Positions 1-5,111 of a stretch of 5,111 nucleotides of DNA are shown here, piece after piece (positions within the stretch are counted from its first letter, which is position 1; the number at the start of each line of letters is the position of its first letter). The translations under genes and the position numbers were made by a program. Under the pieces are notes generated by a model, which worked only from the letters and a program-made list of their open reading frames with translations, made no database searches and was not told where the DNA came from. The stretch covers positions 1-5,111 of the forward strand of contig CAMGPO010000113.1 of NCBI GenBank assembly GCA_946060825.1, given 5' to 3'. Source of the stretch: an uncultured Clostridia bacterium (GTDB lineage Bacteria; Bacillota; Clostridia; Oscillospirales; Oscillospiraceae).

Positions 1-932
1 GCCTCGGTATCAAAGTGGCGGTTGAGCTGCTCGGCAAATTCCTCCGCCGCGTTGTAGCCCAGTTTCTTCTGCCGGTTGTTCATAGCGGCCACCTCGATGA
101 TGACGGCCAGATTCCGGCCCGGCGTAACCGGCACCGTAATAGACGGGATTTTGACGCCGAGGATATCGGTGTACTGATTTTCCAAACCAAGGCGGTCATA
201 ATTCGCCCCCTGGGTCCAGGGCACGATGTTGATCATCAGATCGATATTGGCGTTGTCCCGAACGGCGCCCATGCCAAAAAGCTTGGCCACATTGATGACG
301 CCAATGCCCCGCAGCTCGATATAATGACGAATCATCTCCGGAGCAGAGCCGCTCAGTTCCGTGTTGGTCACCTTACGAATCTCAACTGCGTCGTCGGCTA
401 TCAACCGATGGCCACGCTTGATCAGTTCAATGGCAGCCTCAGACTTGCCGATGCCGCTGTCTCCATAGAGCAGAATGCCCTCGCCGTAAACATCCACCAG
501 AACACCGTGGCGTGTCACCCGCGGCGCCAGTTCCTGACGCAGCATGGCAATCATACTGGAAACCAAGGACGAGGTGGCCTCAGCACTGCGCAGGACCGTG
601 ACGTCATAGCGCATGGCCATCTCCAGACATTCGGGCACGATATCCAAATTCCGGCAGACAATCAGAGCCGGGATTCGGTAGGCAAAAAAGCGCTCAAAAA
701 TGATATATCGCTCCGCAGAGGAAAGCTTGTGGAGATAGGTAGACTCCACCGTGCCGAGCACCTGCAGACGCATGGGTTCGAAGTGGTCAAAGAAGCCGGC
801 AATCTGCAGGCCGGGACGGCTGACATCATCCACAGCGACCCTGATCTTTTCATAGTCCGTCGAGAGATACACCGGCTGCATTTCAAATTCCTCAGCCAGT
901 TTCCGCAGCGGCACACTATACGTCGAAACCAT
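1..932 (-). CDS. hprK: HPr kinase/phosphorylase, 3' end cut by the window edge
   Basis: This cytoplasmic enzyme phosphorylates HPr of the sugar phosphotransferase system on its regulatory serine, using ATP or pyrophosphate, and removes the phosphate again; it signals carbon and energy state in Firmicutes. The frame is open for 310 codons from ATG 932 to the left edge. The N-terminal half (about 1-130) is the HprK_N-like domain. The catalytic half shows H142 in the motif RHGVLVDVYGEG, the Walker A loop GDSGIGKS (157-164), the acidic pair D180-D181 in RLIADDAVEI, the family signature IELRGIGVINV (205-215), and PVTPGRNLAVIIEVA (268-282). The last visible residues, KKLGYNAAEEFAEQLNRHF, match the usual C-terminus, so only a few codons should be missing. 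ATG 932 is chosen because AGGAGG (minus strand, 946-941) lies 8 nt upstream. Another ATG at 937 is out of frame and too close to that site. HPr itself is not in the window. Confidence 0.96.
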   Translation of the reverse strand, partial: MVSTYSVPLRKLAEEFEMQPVYLSTDYEKIRVAVDDVSRPGLQIAGFFDHFEPMRLQVLGTVESTYLHKLSSAERYIIFERFFAYRIPALIVCRNLDIVPECLEMAMRYDVTVLRSAEATSSLVSSMIAMLRQELAPRVTRHGVLVDVYGEGILLYGDSGIGKSEAAIELIKRGHRLIADDAVEIRKVTNTELSGSAPEMIRHYIELRGIGVINVAKLFGMGAVRDNANIDLMINIVPWTQGANYDRLGLENQYTDILGVKIPSITVPVTPGRNLAVIIEVAAMNNRQKKLGYNAAEEFAEQLNRHFDTE

Positions 933-1002
933 GTCATCGTCCTCCTGATGCAATCCTTGCAGCAAACCAACGGGCATTCTGGCATCATCGGTTCACAAAC
1001 AC

Positions 1003-1031
1003 ATTATATGGCACTTTTCTGCTTTTGGCAA
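1003..1031 (-). promoter_or_regulatory. Predicted sigma-A-type promoter of hprK
   Basis: Read on the minus strand, the -35 box TTGCCA (1031-1026) and a perfect -10 box TATAAT (1008-1003) are separated by exactly 17 bp. Transcription would start near position 996 and give a leader of about 64 nt before the hprK ATG. The box match, the spacing and the distance to the gene all agree. The start site itself is inferred. Confidence 0.78.
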
Positions 1032-1038
1032 CGCAAAA
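1023..1038. repeat. Inverted repeat TTTTG-N6-CAAAA, possible operator
   Basis: TTTTGGCAACGCAAAA has perfect 5-bp arms around a 6-bp centre. It overlaps the predicted hprK -35 box and lies between the two divergent promoters. A repressor bound here could block hprK transcription. The centre is not CG and the site does not match the CcpA cre consensus well, so no regulator can be named. Short AT-rich arms of this size can also arise by chance. Confidence 0.3.
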
Positions 1039-1064
1039 TATTTCAAAAAAAACGAATTTTCCTC

Positions 1065-1093
1065 TTGCATTTTCTGTTTGAATTTGGTATCAT
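1065..1093 (+). promoter_or_regulatory. Predicted extended -10 promoter of rpmB
   Basis: The -35 box TTGCAT (1065-1070) and -10 box TATCAT (1088-1093) are separated by 17 bp. The -10 is preceded by TG one base upstream (TGGTATCAT), which is the extended -10 element typical of Gram-positive bacteria. Transcription would start near 1100, about 59 nt before the rpmB ATG. The -35 boxes of this promoter and the divergent hprK promoter are 33 bp apart. Confidence 0.75.
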
Positions 1094-1101
1094 GTTTGTC
1101 G

Positions 1102-1116
1102 GTGTCTTAGAGACGC
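1102..1116 (+). other. Small hairpin at the 5' end of the rpmB leader
   Basis: GTGTCT and AGACGC can pair over 6 bp, including one G-U, around a TAG loop. The hairpin would sit almost at the predicted 5' end of the rpmB transcript. Such 5' stems often protect mRNA, and ribosomal protein leaders sometimes bind the protein product. This stem is too short to assign either role, and no known leader family is recognised. Confidence 0.3.
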
Positions 1117-1158
1117 TTTGGATCATGCTTATTTTCTTATGGCAAGGAGGTGCAGCAA

Positions 1159-1347
1159 ATGGCAAAGTGCGATTTTTGCGGTAAGGGTGTCACTTTTGGT
1201 ATCAAGGTCTCCCATTCCCACAGACGCTCCAACAGATCCTGGAAGCCCAATGTGAAACGCGTGAAGGCAGTTGTTGACGGTACTCCGCGCCATGTTTATG
1301 TTTGTACGAGATGCCTGCGTTCCGGTAAGGTTGAGCGCGCCATCTGA
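1159..1347 (+). CDS. rpmB: Large ribosomal subunit protein bL28
   Basis: A structural component of the 50S subunit. The 62-aa product is of typical length for bacterial bL28 and begins MAKCDFCGKGVTFG. It is rich in lysine and arginine, as expected for an rRNA-binding protein. Cysteine pairs C4/C7 and C49/C52 form two CxxC motifs, so this is the zinc-binding (C+) form; many bacteria also carry cysteine-free copies used under zinc limitation, but none is in this window. ATG 1159 is chosen because AAGGAGGT (1144-1151) lies at ideal spacing. An in-frame GTG at 1150 overlaps that site and cannot be the start. The gene has its own promoter and a strong terminator, so it probably makes a short single-gene transcript. 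Confidence 0.97.
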   Translation: MAKCDFCGKGVTFGIKVSHSHRRSNRSWKPNVKRVKAVVDGTPRHVYVCTRCLRSGKVERAI

Positions 1348-1361
1348 ATTATGCAACACGG

Positions 1362-1388
1362 AAAAGCAGGCCAACGGCCTGCTTTTTT
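1362..1388 (+). terminator. Intrinsic terminator after rpmB
   Basis: AAAAGCAGGCC (1362-1372) pairs perfectly with GGCCTGCTTTT (1376-1386) around an AAC loop. The right arm runs into a six-T tract (1383-1388). The stem has a GC-rich top and a U-rich tail, the classic rho-independent form, and begins 14 nt after the rpmB stop codon. It is only 40 nt upstream of the next gene's start. Confidence 0.92.
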
Positions 1389-1428
1389 GCTGTTAACCTT
1401 CCTATCTGACGAAAGGAATGCTGAGATC

Positions 1429-2613
1429 ATGAAACATTCCATTACAATGGCCTATGCAGGCGCACACGGTCTCTACTGGTCCGCCGTCTGCGCGCTTGTG
1501 ACGTTTGCTGCCGTCTATCTGCAGCTGAAGGGCTTCCCGCCCGGACAGGTTGGTTTTGTCCTCTCTCTCGCCACCATCGTGCCTGCATTCCTCCAGCCGC
1601 TGCTGGCATCCGCCGCAGACCGCTCCAAACGGTGGTCCCTGCGGTCCTACCTCACTGTTCTGGTTTTGCTGCTGCTCGCTTCGCTTTTTGCCCTGCTGTT
1701 GGCACAGCCAGGCGGTATGGTTCTGCTCCTCGTTTTTTTCACTGCGTCGGTGCTGATCCATCTGATGGAGCCGCTGTTAAATTCGATCGCCGTCTATGCG
1801 TTTCATCATGACATTCCGGTGGACTTCGGCGTCAGCCGGGCCGGCGGTTCCCTCTGCTTTGCGCTGGCCTCTCTGGGGCTCGGCTATGCAGCGAAATACT
1901 GGGGCGCAGACAGCCTTCTCTGGATCTGCGTGCTCTGTACCTGCGGTTTTCTGGCGTTTCTTTACACCCTGCCGCGCATGAAGCCGGATACCCGCCCTGC
2001 CGGCGCTGCCGATGCCTCCTGCTCGCTACCTGTTTTCCTTCTGCGGTACCGCCGCTATACCCTGGTCATGACCGGCTTCTTTTTGATCGCTGCCTTCCAT
2101 GTCATGACCGAGACCTATCTGCTCAACATGATGGAACGCATCGGCGGCGACAGCAGCCACGTCGGCATCTCCCTGCTGCTTGCCAATCTCTGCGAATTCG
2201 TTGTGATTTTCTTCTATGAACGCTTCCGCCGGCTGCTGCGGAGCTCCACATGGATGGGACTCACCGCCATCTGCTTTGCGTTTAAGGCGCTGCTCTTTCA
2301 CCTTGCCCCAACGGTTCTCGCTCTGTACCTCGCAGGCTGCCTTCAGGCTGTGACCTACGGCTTCTACGCCCCGTCGATCCTCCACTTCGCCAACGAGGAA
2401 ATCGACCCGCAGGACTCGGTCAAGGGTCAGTCCGTTGCGGTGGCCATCTTTACCCTTGGAGGCAGCTTTGGCAACTATGCGGGCGGACTGCTGATCGAGC
2501 GGTTCTCTGTACATACCATGACGCTGGCTGCCTTTTTATTCGCTCTGCTTGGCGCGGTGATCGTTGTGCTGGTTCTCCGCTTTTCCAGGTCGTCCAGGCA
2601 GTCCTGTTCCTGA
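1429..2613 (+). CDS. MFS-type transporter, substrate unknown
   Basis: An integral membrane transporter of 394 aa, a normal length for a 12-helix major facilitator protein. Hydrophobic segments are spread along the whole chain. The loop after the second helix reads ASAADRSKRWS (60-70), the position of the conserved MFS motif with D64, R65, K67 and R68. Segments such as VDFGVSRAGGSLCFALASLG (131-150), LLANLCEFVVIFF (250-262) and LQAVTYGFYAPSILHFANEE (305-324) resemble the MFS_1-like group that includes LacY/nucleoside-symporter-type and 3-phenylpropionate-transporter-type proteins. Substrate and direction cannot be inferred. ATG 1429 is preferred because the family-like N-terminus starts there and AAAGGA (1412-1417) lies 11 nt upstream, a rather long spacing. 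An upstream in-frame ATG at 1351 lies before the rpmB terminator and has no ribosome binding site. No terminator follows the gene in the 84 nt before the next one. Confidence 0.9.
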   Translation: MKHSITMAYAGAHGLYWSAVCALVTFAAVYLQLKGFPPGQVGFVLSLATIVPAFLQPLLASAADRSKRWSLRSYLTVLVLLLLASLFALLLAQPGGMVLLLVFFTASVLIHLMEPLLNSIAVYAFHHDIPVDFGVSRAGGSLCFALASLGLGYAAKYWGADSLLWICVLCTCGFLAFLYTLPRMKPDTRPAGAADASCSLPVFLLRYRRYTLVMTGFFLIAAFHVMTETYLLNMMERIGGDSSHVGISLLLANLCEFVVIFFYERFRRLLRSSTWMGLTAICFAFKALLFHLAPTVLALYLAGCLQAVTYGFYAPSILHFANEEIDPQDSVKGQSVAVAIFTLGGSFGNYAGGLLIERFSVHTMTLAAFLFALLGAVIVVLVLRFSRSSRQSCS

Positions 2614-2642
2614 CATTTTTCCGCATATCCCGGTCTGGGGTC

Positions 2643-2670
2643 TTCTCAAAAACGGTCAACGGCGTATAAT
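2643..2670 (+). promoter_or_regulatory. Candidate promoter of the TetR-ABC operon
   Basis: A perfect -10 box TATAAT (2665-2670) is preceded, after a 16-bp spacer, by a weak -35 candidate TTCTCA (2643-2648, 4 of 6 matches). Transcription would start near 2677, giving a leader of about 21 nt. A weak -35 suits a regulated promoter. No clear TetR-type palindrome is visible between 2614 and 2697. Confidence 0.5.
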
Positions 2671-2697
2671 GGAGGGTATCAGAAAGCGAGGTTCAGA

Positions 2698-3321
2698 ATG
2701 AACGAAAAGTTCTATTCCCTGCCGGAGGAAAAACAGCAGGCCATGCTGCAGGCGGCCTATCGCGTCTTTTCCCGGTACAGCTACAAGAAAAGTCCCATGC
2801 GGGAGATTGCCGAGGCTGCCGGCATCAGCAAGCCGCTGCTCTTCCACTATTTCCGGAACAAGCGGGAACTGTATCTCTTCCTTTGGGACCGGTGTGCCGC
2901 CGCCACGATCTCCGTCATGGATGCGTTCCACTGCTATGAGGACGTCCCCTTCTTCACCCAGATGGAGCGCGGGATGCAGGCAAAGATCAGCATCATGCGG
3001 AAGGAGCCGGACATGGCCGGCTTCGCCATCCGTGCCTACTATGAAGAGGATCCGGCCATCCGTCCCGCCATTCAGGAGAGTCTGCGACGCTATCTCAGCG
3101 GCAAGGCGAAGATGCCGGTGTTCCGGCTGAAACCGGAGGAATTCCGGCCCGGCCTCGACCTTCAGATGATGTACAAGCAGATGTACTGGGCCGCGGATGC
3201 TTACTCCCGGGAGATGGTGCGGCGGGGTCCGATCGATCCCGACCGGTTGGAACGGGGCTTCACCGAGATGGTCGCTTTCTGGAAACAGGCCTACGGCCGC
3301 ACAGAGGAGGAATCGGATTGA
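2698..3321 (+). CDS. TetR/AcrR-family transcriptional regulator
   Basis: A cytoplasmic DNA-binding protein of 207 aa, normal for the family. The N-terminal domain (about 8-60) has the TetR arrangement: a first helix EEKQQAMLQAAYRVFSRY, then the helix-turn-helix SPMREIAEAAGISKPLLFHYF (32-52), followed by the typical RNKRELYLFLWD. The rest (about 65-200) is helical and variable, where TetR proteins bind ligand and dimerise; no ligand can be inferred. It is the first gene of a three-gene operon with an ABC exporter, so it probably represses its own operon until an inducer binds. That role is inferred from position; activators also exist in the family. ATG 2698 is supported by GCGAGG (2686-2691) 6 nt upstream. 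Its stop codon overlaps the next gene's TTG start. Confidence 0.93.
   Translation: MNEKFYSLPEEKQQAMLQAAYRVFSRYSYKKSPMREIAEAAGISKPLLFHYFRNKRELYLFLWDRCAAATISVMDAFHCYEDVPFFTQMERGMQAKISIMRKEPDMAGFAIRAYYEEDPAIRPAIQESLRRYLSGKAKMPVFRLKPEEFRPGLDLQMMYKQMYWAADAYSREMVRRGPIDPDRLERGFTEMVAFWKQAYGRTEEESD
3303..3310 (+). promoter_or_regulatory. Ribosome binding site fixing the TTG start of the ABC ATPase
   Basis: AGAGGAGG lies inside the end of the tetR gene, 7 nt before TTG 3318. It matches the anti-Shine-Dalgarno sequence very well. The first in-frame ATG downstream would fall at about residue 91, after the Walker A loop, so this site settles the TTG as the real start. Confidence 0.85.
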
Positions 3322-4199
3322 ACGCCATCCAGACAGAAAACCTCACCAAGCACTACGGAAAAGCCCGCGGAATTATCAACCTCAATCTCACCGTGGAGGA
3401 GGGCGAGTTCTTCGGCTTTATCGGCCCCAACGGAGCCGGCAAATCCACAACGATCCGCTGCCTGCTGGGATTGATCCAGCCCAGCTCCGGTACAGCGCAG
3501 GTTCTGGGCAAGCCTGTGGACAGAGATTTACCTGCAATTCTGCGGGAGGTCGGCTATCTCCCGGCGGAGGCCCAGTTTTACAGTGGTATGCGGGTGCGCG
3601 ACCTGCTGCGCTACGCCGCCGATCTCCGCAAAACAGACTGCCGCGCGGAAGCGGCAAAGCTCTGTGAGCGGCTGCAGCTTGACGTCAGCCGCAAAATCGG
3701 CGAGCTGTCCCTGGGCAACCGGAAAAAAGTGGCCATCGTCTGCGCGCTTCAGCACCGTCCCAGGCTCTGCATCCTGGACGAGCCGACCAGCGGCCTTGAT
3801 CCCCTGATCCAGCGGGAGTTCTTCGCATTGCTTGAAGAGCGCAGCCGGGAGGGCGCGACGATTTTCCTCTCCTCCCACGTGCTCTCGGAAATTCAGCGCC
3901 ACTGCACCCGGGCCGCCATCATCCGGGAGGGCCGTCTGATTGCCTGTGACCGGGTTGAGGCTCTGGCTCAGACCAGCGCCCGCCGCGTGACGCTCCACGG
4001 CATGACGGCAGTGCCGGACCTGCCCGAAGTCCGCGATGTTTCTCAGACAGCGGACAGCGTCAGCTTCCTCTACGGCGGCGACATCAATGAACTGGTTCGC
4101 CGGCTCGCTGCCTTGCGGCTCACCGATCTGACCATCAGCGAGCCGGATCTGGAGGAAATCTTCCTCCACTACTATCAGGAAGGGGGCAACGGAAAATGA
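3318..4199 (+). CDS. ABC transporter ATP-binding protein (BcrA/CcmA-type)
   Basis: The nucleotide-binding subunit that powers the permease encoded next. The 293-aa chain shows Walker A GPNGAGKST (36-44), the signature motif in the form LSLGN (131-135, for canonical LSGGQ), Walker B LCILDEP (150-156) with catalytic E155, D-loop SGLD (158-161) and switch histidine H187 in SSHVL. The Q-loop region reads GYLPAEAQFY (79-88), without glutamine at the usual place; this and the LSLGNRKKV form recur in ABC-2 export ATPases of Firmicutes. Residues 215-293 form the C-terminal extension typical of these exporters, ending in EPDLEEIFLHYY. The start is TTG, overlapping the tetR stop as TTGA, and the end overlaps the permease start as ATGA, so all three genes are probably translationally coupled. 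Substrate unknown; peptide, lantibiotic or drug export is only a family-level possibility. Confidence 0.95.
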   Translation: MNAIQTENLTKHYGKARGIINLNLTVEEGEFFGFIGPNGAGKSTTIRCLLGLIQPSSGTAQVLGKPVDRDLPAILREVGYLPAEAQFYSGMRVRDLLRYAADLRKTDCRAEAAKLCERLQLDVSRKIGELSLGNRKKVAIVCALQHRPRLCILDEPTSGLDPLIQREFFALLEERSREGATIFLSSHVLSEIQRHCTRAAIIREGRLIACDRVEALAQTSARRVTLHGMTAVPDLPEVRDVSQTADSVSFLYGGDINELVRRLAALRLTDLTISEPDLEEIFLHYYQEGGNGK

Positions 4200-4981
4200 C
4201 CATCTGGAAACAGGAACTGCGGCAGGGTCTTCTGTCCCTGCTGATCTGGACAGGGTCCATCGGCTTTCTCGTCGTGATCTGTGTTTTGCTCTTCCCGGAG
4301 ATGCAGGGACAGATGAATCAGGTCAGCGATATGTTCGCCTCCATGGGCAGCTTCACCCAGGCCTTCGGCATGGACCGCCTGAACTTCGGCGAGCTGATCG
4401 GCTTCTACGGCGTGGAATGCGGCAACATTCTCGGCCTCGGCGGCGCTTTCTTCGCTGCCCTGACAGCCATTACGGCCCTTTCCAAGGAGGAACGGGATCA
4501 CACCGCCGAATTCCTGCTGGCCCATCCGGTCCGCCGCAGCGCCGTTGTCTTTCAAAAACTGCTGGCCGTCCTGACGCAGATTCTCCTGCTGAATCTGACC
4601 ACGCTGTTTTTGTCCGTGATTTCCATCCGGCTGATTGGCGAGGAGATTCCCTGGAAGCTTCTTCTGCTGCTTCATCTGGCCTATCTGCTGCTGAAGCTTG
4701 AGCTGGCGGCCATCTGCTTCGGTGTCTCTGCCTTTCTCCGGCGGGGCGGCTTGGGCCTTGGCATCGGCCTCGCGGCCATGTTCTACTTCCTGAACATCAT
4801 CGCCAATATCGCCGAGCAGGCCGAGTGGCTCAAATACATCACGCCCTACGGCTACGCGGAGGCCGCCGACATCGTCTCCTCCGGCTCCATCGACTTCGTC
4901 ATGGCCCTGCCCGGCCTCGGCTTCGCCGTCCTCGGCATTGCCGCTGCCTTTTTCTGGTACACAAGAAAGGACATCCTCTGA
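4196..4981 (+). CDS. ABC-2-type transporter permease
   Basis: The membrane subunit that pairs with the preceding ATPase, probably as a dimer with two ATPase chains. The 261-aa protein has about six hydrophobic segments near 12-33, 76-96, 120-144, 153-180, 184-206 and 234-255. Between the second and third lies SKEERDHTAEFLLAHPVRRSAVVFQK (96-121), the cytoplasmic segment seen in ABC-2 permeases as an E-E-x-x-x-T-x-E-x-L-L-x-x-P-x-x-R pattern, thought to contact the ATPase. Near the C-terminus, WLKYITPYGYAEAADIV (211-227) matches the conserved stretch before the last helix. The ATG overlaps the ATPase stop codon, and a purine-rich AGGAAGGGGG (4177-4186) serves as ribosome binding site. It is the last gene of the operon. 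Substrate cannot be inferred. Confidence 0.93.
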   Translation: MTIWKQELRQGLLSLLIWTGSIGFLVVICVLLFPEMQGQMNQVSDMFASMGSFTQAFGMDRLNFGELIGFYGVECGNILGLGGAFFAALTAITALSKEERDHTAEFLLAHPVRRSAVVFQKLLAVLTQILLLNLTTLFLSVISIRLIGEEIPWKLLLLLHLAYLLLKLELAAICFGVSAFLRRGGLGLGIGLAAMFYFLNIIANIAEQAEWLKYITPYGYAEAADIVSSGSIDFVMALPGLGFAVLGIAAAFFWYTRKDIL

Positions 4982-5036
4982 ACAAACAAAAACGACCCAT
5001 TCACCGTGTGAACTTTGAGACTTAGGCTTTTTCAGT

Positions 5037-5051
5037 TATGCTTAAAGCATA
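5037..5051. repeat. Perfect 7-bp inverted repeat after the permease gene
   Basis: TATGCTT and AAGCATA flank a single central A. The site lies 55 nt after the permease stop codon in an AT-rich spacer. As RNA it could form only a 5-bp stem with a TTAAA loop, without a T tract, so it is a poor terminator. As DNA it has the form of a small dimeric-protein binding site. Its role is unknown. Confidence 0.35.
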
Positions 5052-5067
5052 GACATAATAGATGAAT

Positions 5068-5106
5068 AAAAAGGGCTATGTGATACAGGAGCACCACATA
5101 GCCCTT
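5068..5106. terminator. Probable bidirectional intrinsic terminator
   Basis: AAGGGCTATGTG (5071-5082) pairs perfectly over 12 bp with CACATAGCCCTT (5095-5106) around a 12-nt loop. The AAAAA at 5068-5072 gives a T tract when read on the minus strand, so the hairpin should stop leftward transcription from a gene beyond the right edge. On the plus strand it is followed by CGTTT and then the window ends, so its strength for the ABC operon is uncertain. Confidence 0.75.
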
Positions 5107-5111
5107 CGTTT

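Noticed and set aside
1023..1038. CcpA catabolite-responsive element between hprK and rpmB
   Set aside because: The repeat has the wrong centre (CA-AC instead of CG), and the best alignment to the cre consensus has at least two mismatches at conserved positions.
15..1184. Long open frame of 389 codons on the plus strand
   Set aside because: It is antisense to hprK, runs through the divergent promoter region into rpmB, has no ribosome binding site, and its translation resembles no protein. The opposite strand has all HprK motifs.
1351..1428. Longer N-terminus for the MFS transporter starting at ATG 1351
   Set aside because: That start lies before the rpmB terminator, has no ribosome binding site and would translate the terminator hairpin. 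The family-like sequence begins at the ATG at 1429.
2026..2514. Minus-strand open frame of 162 codons
   Set aside because: It is antisense to the MFS transporter and lacks recognisable protein features.
2614..2697. Terminator after the MFS gene around CCCGGTCTGGG
   Set aside because: The possible stem is about 3 bp with no T tract, so it does not qualify as an intrinsic terminator.
3528..4169. Minus-strand open frame of 213 codons
   Set aside because: It lies wholly antisense to the ABC ATPase, whose Walker and signature motifs are intact. It arises from GC-rich codon bias.
4175..4675. Minus-strand open frame of 166 codons
   Set aside because: It is antisense to the permease; its glutamine-rich, low-complexity translation is the mirror of leucine codons in membrane helices.
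4655..4699. Inverted repeat AAGCTTC ... GAAGCTT inside the permease gene
   Set aside because: The 7-bp arms are 31 nt apart and lie in codons for a leucine-rich helix where CTT and CTG runs are expected; chance is the best explanation.

Overview
The window looks like ordinary chromosome from a moderately GC-rich Gram-positive anaerobe, probably a Clostridia member of the Oscillospiraceae/Ruminococcaceae type. The reasons are an HPr kinase/phosphorylase gene, a four-cysteine bL28 ribosomal protein, strong AGGAGG-type ribosome binding sites, a TTG start codon, GC-rich genes with AT-rich promoters, and a TetR-ABC exporter cassette of a kind common in that group. The assignment is an inference from gene content. 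No 16S gene or other definitive marker is present.

Left part (1-1150): hprK lies on the minus strand and is cut at the window edge only a few residues short of the usual family C-terminus. Its start faces an AT-rich spacer of about 225 bp holding two divergent near-consensus sigma-A-type promoters, each with a 17-bp spacer. One drives hprK leftward and the other drives rpmB rightward. A small inverted repeat, TTTTG-N6-CAAAA, overlaps the hprK -35 box and is a possible operator.

Middle (1150-2620): rpmB (bL28, 62 aa) is followed by a strong intrinsic terminator. Forty bases after it starts a 12-TM MFS-type transporter of 394 aa. No convincing promoter fits between terminator and transporter, so terminator read-through is a plausible source of its expression.

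Right part (2640-5111): a compact three-gene operon encodes a TetR-family regulator, an ABC ATPase and an ABC-2-type permease. The genes overlap at TTGA and ATGA junctions, which indicates translational coupling. The layout is that of a self-regulated export system whose substrate cannot be read from the sequence. After the operon come a short inverted repeat and a perfect 12-bp hairpin. The hairpin is flanked on its left by AAAAA, so it would terminate minus-strand transcription and perhaps plus-strand transcription too. This suggests a convergent gene beyond the right edge.

I found no mobile element, CRISPR array, tRNA, rRNA or clearly unprecedented system. The observations most worth following are regulatory: the divergent promoter region, the terminator immediately before the MFS gene, and the uncharacterised TetR-ABC cassette.
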